The notes below the pieces were generated by a model. That model saw only the letters and a list, made by a program, of their open reading frames with translations, did no database searches and had not been told where the DNA came from. A stretch of 17,844 nt of DNA from QQUD01 sp039029915 (GTDB taxonomy: Bacteria; Chloroflexota; Anaerolineae; Promineifilales; Promineifilaceae), in contig JBCCFD010000114.1 of the NCBI GenBank assembly GCA_039029915.1, positions 1 through 17,844 on the forward strand. The letters run 5' to 3'. This document shows, one piece after another, positions 15,271-17,844 of the stretch (positions are counted from its first letter, which is position 1; each line of letters starts with the position of its first letter). A program made the position numbers and the translations under genes.

Positions 15271-15278
15271 CCTTCCTT
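15271..15278 (-). promoter_or_regulatory. Shine-Dalgarno that decides the TTG start of the lipoprotein
   Basis: AAGGAAGG on the minus strand, 6 bases upstream of TTG at 15264. It is the main evidence that translation starts at TTG rather than at a later ATG. Confidence 0.75.
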
Positions 15279-15324
15279 GATAGGTGACCTGAGCAAGCAC
15301 TTCAAGTCACAACAATAAAAATCA

Positions 15325-15349
15325 ATAAATCAGAAAATACCTGATTTAT
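15325..15349. promoter_or_regulatory. Inverted repeat upstream of the lipoprotein gene
   Basis: ATAAATCAG (15325-15333) and CTGATTTAT (15341-15349) form a perfect 9-bp inverted repeat with 7-base spacing, 61-85 bases before the lipoprotein start. The shape suits an operator for a dimeric regulator. No T-run follows that would suggest a terminator. Confidence 0.4.
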
Positions 15350-15410
15350 GCACACAATTTCAGCCTACGCTGTAACCGATCCAAAAACGATCAAATATAA
15401 AGAAGGTAAC

Positions 15411-15442
15411 AAAAAAAGCCCCGTAACGAATTACAGGGCTTT
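15411..15442 (-). terminator. Second (distal) terminator of sqdB
   Basis: Minus strand AAAGCCCTGTAA-TTCG-TTACGGGGCTTT, a 12-bp stem with one G-U pair, continuing as TTTTT. Strong intrinsic terminator form. Confidence 0.88.
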
Positions 15443-15482
15443 CGTAGAGATGCACCGCTGGCACATCATGAGTTCTTATAAA

Positions 15483-15503
15483 AGACGCCCTAGCGGGACG
15501 TCT
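15483..15503 (-). terminator. First (proximal) terminator of sqdB
   Basis: Minus strand AGACGTCCC-GCTA-GGGCGTCT, an 8-bp stem with one bulged base, then TTTATAAG. It begins 15 bases after the sqdB stop. Together with the hairpin at 15411-15442 it forms a tandem pair, probably a backup. Confidence 0.7.
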
Positions 15504-15517
15504 ATTTGGGTTTTGGT

Positions 15518-16765
15518 TTAATCCCCAGCCGCTTCCAAACGTTCGTCTTCAAGTAGCTCGACGACGCCTGTACCAATATGATCCAACGGGATATCTTTGC
15601 GCCAGCGCGAATCAGTTAGGATTTTGCTCATGTCACAGCGATCTTTGTACTTGCCAGCCACATCAACGACTTCTGTCAGCAAGCCCTCGCTTAGCTTGAT
15701 GGGGTTTAAACCAAGTTCAAGGAATTTATCGTTGCGCACCACAAGCTCATTTTCAAATGATTCGTTACGAGGATTAATGTAGTAACGAACTTTAGCGCCC
15801 GTGAGTTTAGCAACCAGTTCGGCTAAATCACGAACCCGGTGTGTTTCCGTAGTTTGGTTGAAAATCTTAACCCGATCACCTTTCTCAGGTGGATTTTCAA
15901 CAGCCAGCGCAATGCAGCGGACGGTGTCGCGGATATTGATAAAGGCGCGAGTTTGTCCACCAGTGCCGTACACGGTAAGCGGATGTCCGACTGCCGCCTG
16001 AACCAAGAACCGATTCAGAACGGTGCCATAATCCCCTTCATAGTCAAAGCGGTTGACCAAATCTTCATGCATTAAGGTTTCATCGGTGTTGGTACCCCAA
16101 ACGATCCCTTGGTGTAGATCTGTAATGCGCACTTCATCATTTTTATTGTAGTAGTAAAAGAGAAGCGCATCTTGGGTTTTGGTCATGTGGTAAATGCTAC
16201 CCGGATGCGGCGGATAAGGAATTTCGATGTTGTGGTTTGTCCCTTCAATATCAACCGATACATTCAAATACCCTTCAGGAATTTTCATACCGGCCGTACC
16301 GTAACCGTACACGCCCATCGTGCCAAGATGAACCAGGTGAATTTCGAGTTCTGATTCAACGATGGCGCACAGTAAGTTATGGGTGCCGTTGATATTGTTG
16401 TTGACGGTGTATCTTTTATGTTTGGGGGATTTCATCGAATAAGGCGCCGCCCGCTGTTCAGCAAAGTGAACGATGGCGTCTGGCTCGACGTCTTTGATGA
16501 GATTGAGCAGTTCAGCATACTCTTCGGCCACGTTGATATCATAAAAATCAATCGTTTTGCCGCTAACTTCTTTCCAAGCATCTAATCTACGCTCCATGGT
16601 GGTAATTGGCGTGAGGGATTTGCAACCTAACTCAACATCAATTTTCCGTCTTGAAAGATTATCAACGATGGTGACATCATATCCAAGGTTGGAAAGATGG
16701 AGGGAGGTAGGCCATCCGCAAAATCCATCTCCACCAAGAACTATAATTTTTCCCTTTTGACTCAC
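15518..16765 (-). CDS. sqdB: UDP-sulfoquinovose synthase
   Basis: A 415-residue short-chain dehydrogenase/reductase-type enzyme that makes UDP-sulfoquinovose from UDP-glucose and sulfite, the first committed step of the sulfolipid SQDG. The family signature is very clear: NAD site GGDGFCGWPTSLHLS (11-25), DNLSRRKID, HFAEQRAAPYSMK (100-112, including the Gln-Arg pair), LGTMGVYG with Thr149, catalytic Tyr192-His193-x-x-Lys196 (YHMTK), GQTRAFINIRDT (270-281) and IFNQTTE. The spacing Tyr-x3-Lys and the neighbouring His match SQD1. The start is GTG at 16765, supported by GGAGG (16773-16777, minus strand) 7 bases upstream. It is divergent from the sqdX-like gene at 17084, across a 318-bp region with a 20-bp palindrome. 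Two terminators follow. The product is cytosolic. SQDG is typical of photosynthetic membranes but also occurs in some non-phototrophs as a phospholipid substitute. Confidence 0.96.
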   Translation of the reverse strand: MSQKGKIIVLGGDGFCGWPTSLHLSNLGYDVTIVDNLSRRKIDVELGCKSLTPITTMERRLDAWKEVSGKTIDFYDINVAEEYAELLNLIKDVEPDAIVHFAEQRAAPYSMKSPKHKRYTVNNNINGTHNLLCAIVESELEIHLVHLGTMGVYGYGTAGMKIPEGYLNVSVDIEGTNHNIEIPYPPHPGSIYHMTKTQDALLFYYYNKNDEVRITDLHQGIVWGTNTDETLMHEDLVNRFDYEGDYGTVLNRFLVQAAVGHPLTVYGTGGQTRAFINIRDTVRCIALAVENPPEKGDRVKIFNQTTETHRVRDLAELVAKLTGAKVRYYINPRNESFENELVVRNDKFLELGLNPIKLSEGLLTEVVDVAGKYKDRCDMSKILTDSRWRKDIPLDHIGTGVVELLEDERLEAAGD

Positions 16766-17083
16766 AGTTTATCCTCCACTGCTATGGCTTTTGAACAACA
16801 AAACGGCCGTTTTGTTATCCCTATGGCAAACAACACGACAGCCAATCGGCTACTCTTTCATGTTATTCGCATCATTCTGTAAAAGGTTCTGGGAAAGTTG
16901 GGAACGAATCGTGCTGTGCAAATGCCAACACAATGGCTGACATTTGAAACACATCTCGGTACAATCCTGCCGTTGTAAATATTTGGCTCTTCCAGACGCC
17001 GAATTATACCGACCTTACAAGAAGCAAAAAAGGTTGAAACTGAATAACTTATTGCTTCTTCACATCAAAGGAAACACGACAGC
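16766..17083. promoter_or_regulatory. Divergent sqdB/sqdX intergenic region
   Basis: This 318-base region should hold both promoters. The clearest element is the 20-bp palindrome at 16797-16816, 32-51 bases upstream of sqdB. For the plus-strand gene a possible pair TTGGCT and TATACC (spacer about 16) lies near 16982-17010, a weak match. The ribosome binding site of sqdX is AAAGGA at about 17067-17072, with rather long spacing. No riboswitch was recognised. Confidence 0.35.
16797..16816. promoter_or_regulatory. Perfect 20-bp palindrome centred on ACGGCCGT
   Basis: AACAAAACGGCCGTTTTGTT reads the same on both strands. It is the longest perfect extension of the iterated ACGGCCGT motif in the window. 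It sits in the sqdB leader/promoter region, so it may act as an operator as well as being one of the iterated palindromes. Confidence 0.6.
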
Positions 17084-17844
17084 ATGCGCGAAGATTCGCA
17101 AAAATTAAAGATTGCTATTTTTACAGAGGTCTTTTTGCCAAAAATCGATGGGATCGTAAGCATTGTCTGCTTAATGCTTCGTCGGTTAAATGAACTGGGG
17201 CATGAGGTCTTGCTGATTGGTCCAGAAACCGACCACAAAGAATATGAAGGGGCTAAAATCGTCAGTGTCAAGGGTCCCCCTTTTCCTTTTTATCCTGAGC
17301 TAAAGATTAATATTGCCCGTCCATATGTCCGCAAAGCGCTCGATGAGTTTCAGCCTGATATCATTCACGCAGTTAATCCGGCTTTCTTAGGCCCTTATGG
17401 CATTTACTATGCACGCCGCCGCAAAATGCCGCTTATTGCCTCATTTCACACCGATATTGTCCAATATGCCCGTCATTATGGCTTAGGATTGACGGCACCG
17501 CTTGTTTGGACCTACTTTCGCGTTTTGCATAATCAAGCGGACCTTAATCTAGGCCCATCAACGTATGTCCGAGACATGCTTGTTGAGCAAAACTTTAAAA
17601 ATGTGCACTGGTGGAAGCGGGGAATCGATACAGATTTCTTCAGTCGAGGCTATCGCGATCCAGCGGTGCGTCAACGGCTTTCCGACAACCATCCAGATGA
17701 TTTTTTACTTGTTTATGTTGGACGAGCGGCGCGAGAAAAAGGGTTATTTGAAATTCGTGATGCTATTTTTCCCCGTGAAGGGGTGCGGCTCTGTATTGTG
17801 GGTGGTGGGCCCGCTTATGATGAGCTTCGCGAACATTATGCTGA
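17084..17844 (+). CDS. sqdX: Sulfoquinovosyl transferase-like GT4 glycosyltransferase (3' end outside the window)
   Basis: The frame starts at ATG 17084 and stays open to the right edge (about 253 residues visible). It begins LKIAIFTEVFLPKIDGIVSIV, the GT4 N-terminal Rossmann start, followed by LRRLNELGHEVLLIGPE, FQPDIIHAVNPAFLGPYG, LIASFHTDIVQYARHYG, LHNQADLNLGPSTYV and WWKRGIDTDFF. These blocks match the order and wording of SQD2/SqdX (KPDIIHAssP, SYHTHvp.Y, lHraADLtLvPS, W.kGVD.e.F). The C-terminal nucleotide-binding half begins with LLVYVGRAAREKGL and IVGGGPAYDEL. SqdX transfers sulfoquinovose from UDP-sulfoquinovose to diacylglycerol at the membrane, giving SQDG. Divergent placement next to sqdB supports this reading. 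A mannosyltransferase of the same GT4 family would be the main alternative if sqdB were not adjacent. Confidence 0.88.
   Translation, partial: MREDSQKLKIAIFTEVFLPKIDGIVSIVCLMLRRLNELGHEVLLIGPETDHKEYEGAKIVSVKGPPFPFYPELKINIARPYVRKALDEFQPDIIHAVNPAFLGPYGIYYARRRKMPLIASFHTDIVQYARHYGLGLTAPLVWTYFRVLHNQADLNLGPSTYVRDMLVEQNFKNVHWWKRGIDTDFFSRGYRDPAVRQRLSDNHPDDFLLVYVGRAAREKGLFEIRDAIFPREGVRLCIVGGGPAYDELREHYA

Larger units (their letters stand above)
78..16810. repeat. Dispersed highly iterated palindrome ACGGCCGT (23 exact copies)
   Basis: Exact copies begin at 78, 180, 1149, 3324, 3792, 4173, 4820, 5051, 5822, 7244, 8272, 8644, 9849, 11071, 11283, 11623, 11904, 12041, 12341, 13400, 14216, 15164 and 16803. 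Ten are the longer AACGGCCGTT, and every copy has A or T on at least one side. Twenty-one are inside genes and two (4173, 16803) are intergenic. In genes they are read as Thr-Ala-Val (13), Asn/Asp/Tyr-Gly-Arg (6) or Arg-Pro (2). The core CGGCCG occurs only four more times outside this octamer, so the outer A and T are part of the motif. It is not tied to a gene family. Confidence 0.95.

Noticed and set aside
1..17844. CRISPR array, tRNA, rRNA, transposase or phage genes
   Set aside because: No regularly spaced repeats with spacers, no cloverleaf or rRNA-like sequence and no integrase or transposase motifs were seen.

Overview
The window looks like a chromosomal segment of a moderate-GC bacterium, most likely a member of the Chloroflexota (Anaerolineae-like). 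This is inference. It rests on two secreted proteins that end in a short hydrophobic FLPxxxK tail, a lipoprotein with a long Glu/Pro/Thr linker in front of a beta-propeller, cytoplasmic multi-domain PAS/GAF histidine kinases, and a sulfolipid (SQDG) gene pair. No phage, transposase, CRISPR, rRNA or tRNA gene was seen.

Layout. 1-470: end of a secreted protein with InlB-B-like repeats, followed by a hairpin terminator. 471-973: AT-rich gap with a perfect 21-bp tandem duplication. 974-2056 (+): CgeB-like glycosyltransferase. It converges on two family-2 glycosyltransferases (2247-4114, minus), and a strong bidirectional terminator lies between them. 4115-4450: possibly structured leader of a secreted Ig-like/concanavalin-like protein (4451-5584, +). 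5711-10448 (minus): three-gene phosphorelay block, in transcription order a PAS-PAS-HisKA-HATPase-REC-REC hybrid kinase, a single-domain response regulator whose Shine-Dalgarno lies in the end of the kinase gene, and a REC-GAF-HisKA-HATPase kinase. 10449-10981: gene-free stretch dense in direct and inverted repeats. 10982-12811 (minus): RNase II/R-type exoribonuclease. 13156-15264 (minus): propeller lipoprotein starting at TTG. 15518-16765 (minus): UDP-sulfoquinovose synthase (sqdB), with two tandem terminators behind it. 17084-end (+): sulfoquinovosyltransferase-like GT4 (sqdX), divergent from sqdB and cut by the window edge.

Three signals lie outside ordinary gene content. (1) The palindrome ACGGCCGT occurs 23 times, against about 0.3 expected for a random 8-mer, mostly inside genes. 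All 13 Thr-Ala-Val tripeptides in the window are written ACG-GCC-GTN. This resembles the HIP1 palindrome of cyanobacteria but with a different core. (2) A 118-bp element built of two nested hairpins occurs twice (7443-7560, 10787-10904), and a solo half-copy occurs at 2073-2133. All three lie just 3' of a gene and in the same orientation relative to it. (3) The two secreted proteins share the FLPxxxK C-terminus, a possible surface-sorting or anchoring signal.

Functionally the segment combines cell-envelope work (glycosyltransferases, secreted proteins, a lipoprotein, sulfolipid synthesis) with cytoplasmic signal transduction and RNA turnover. The links between these blocks are by neighbourhood only.
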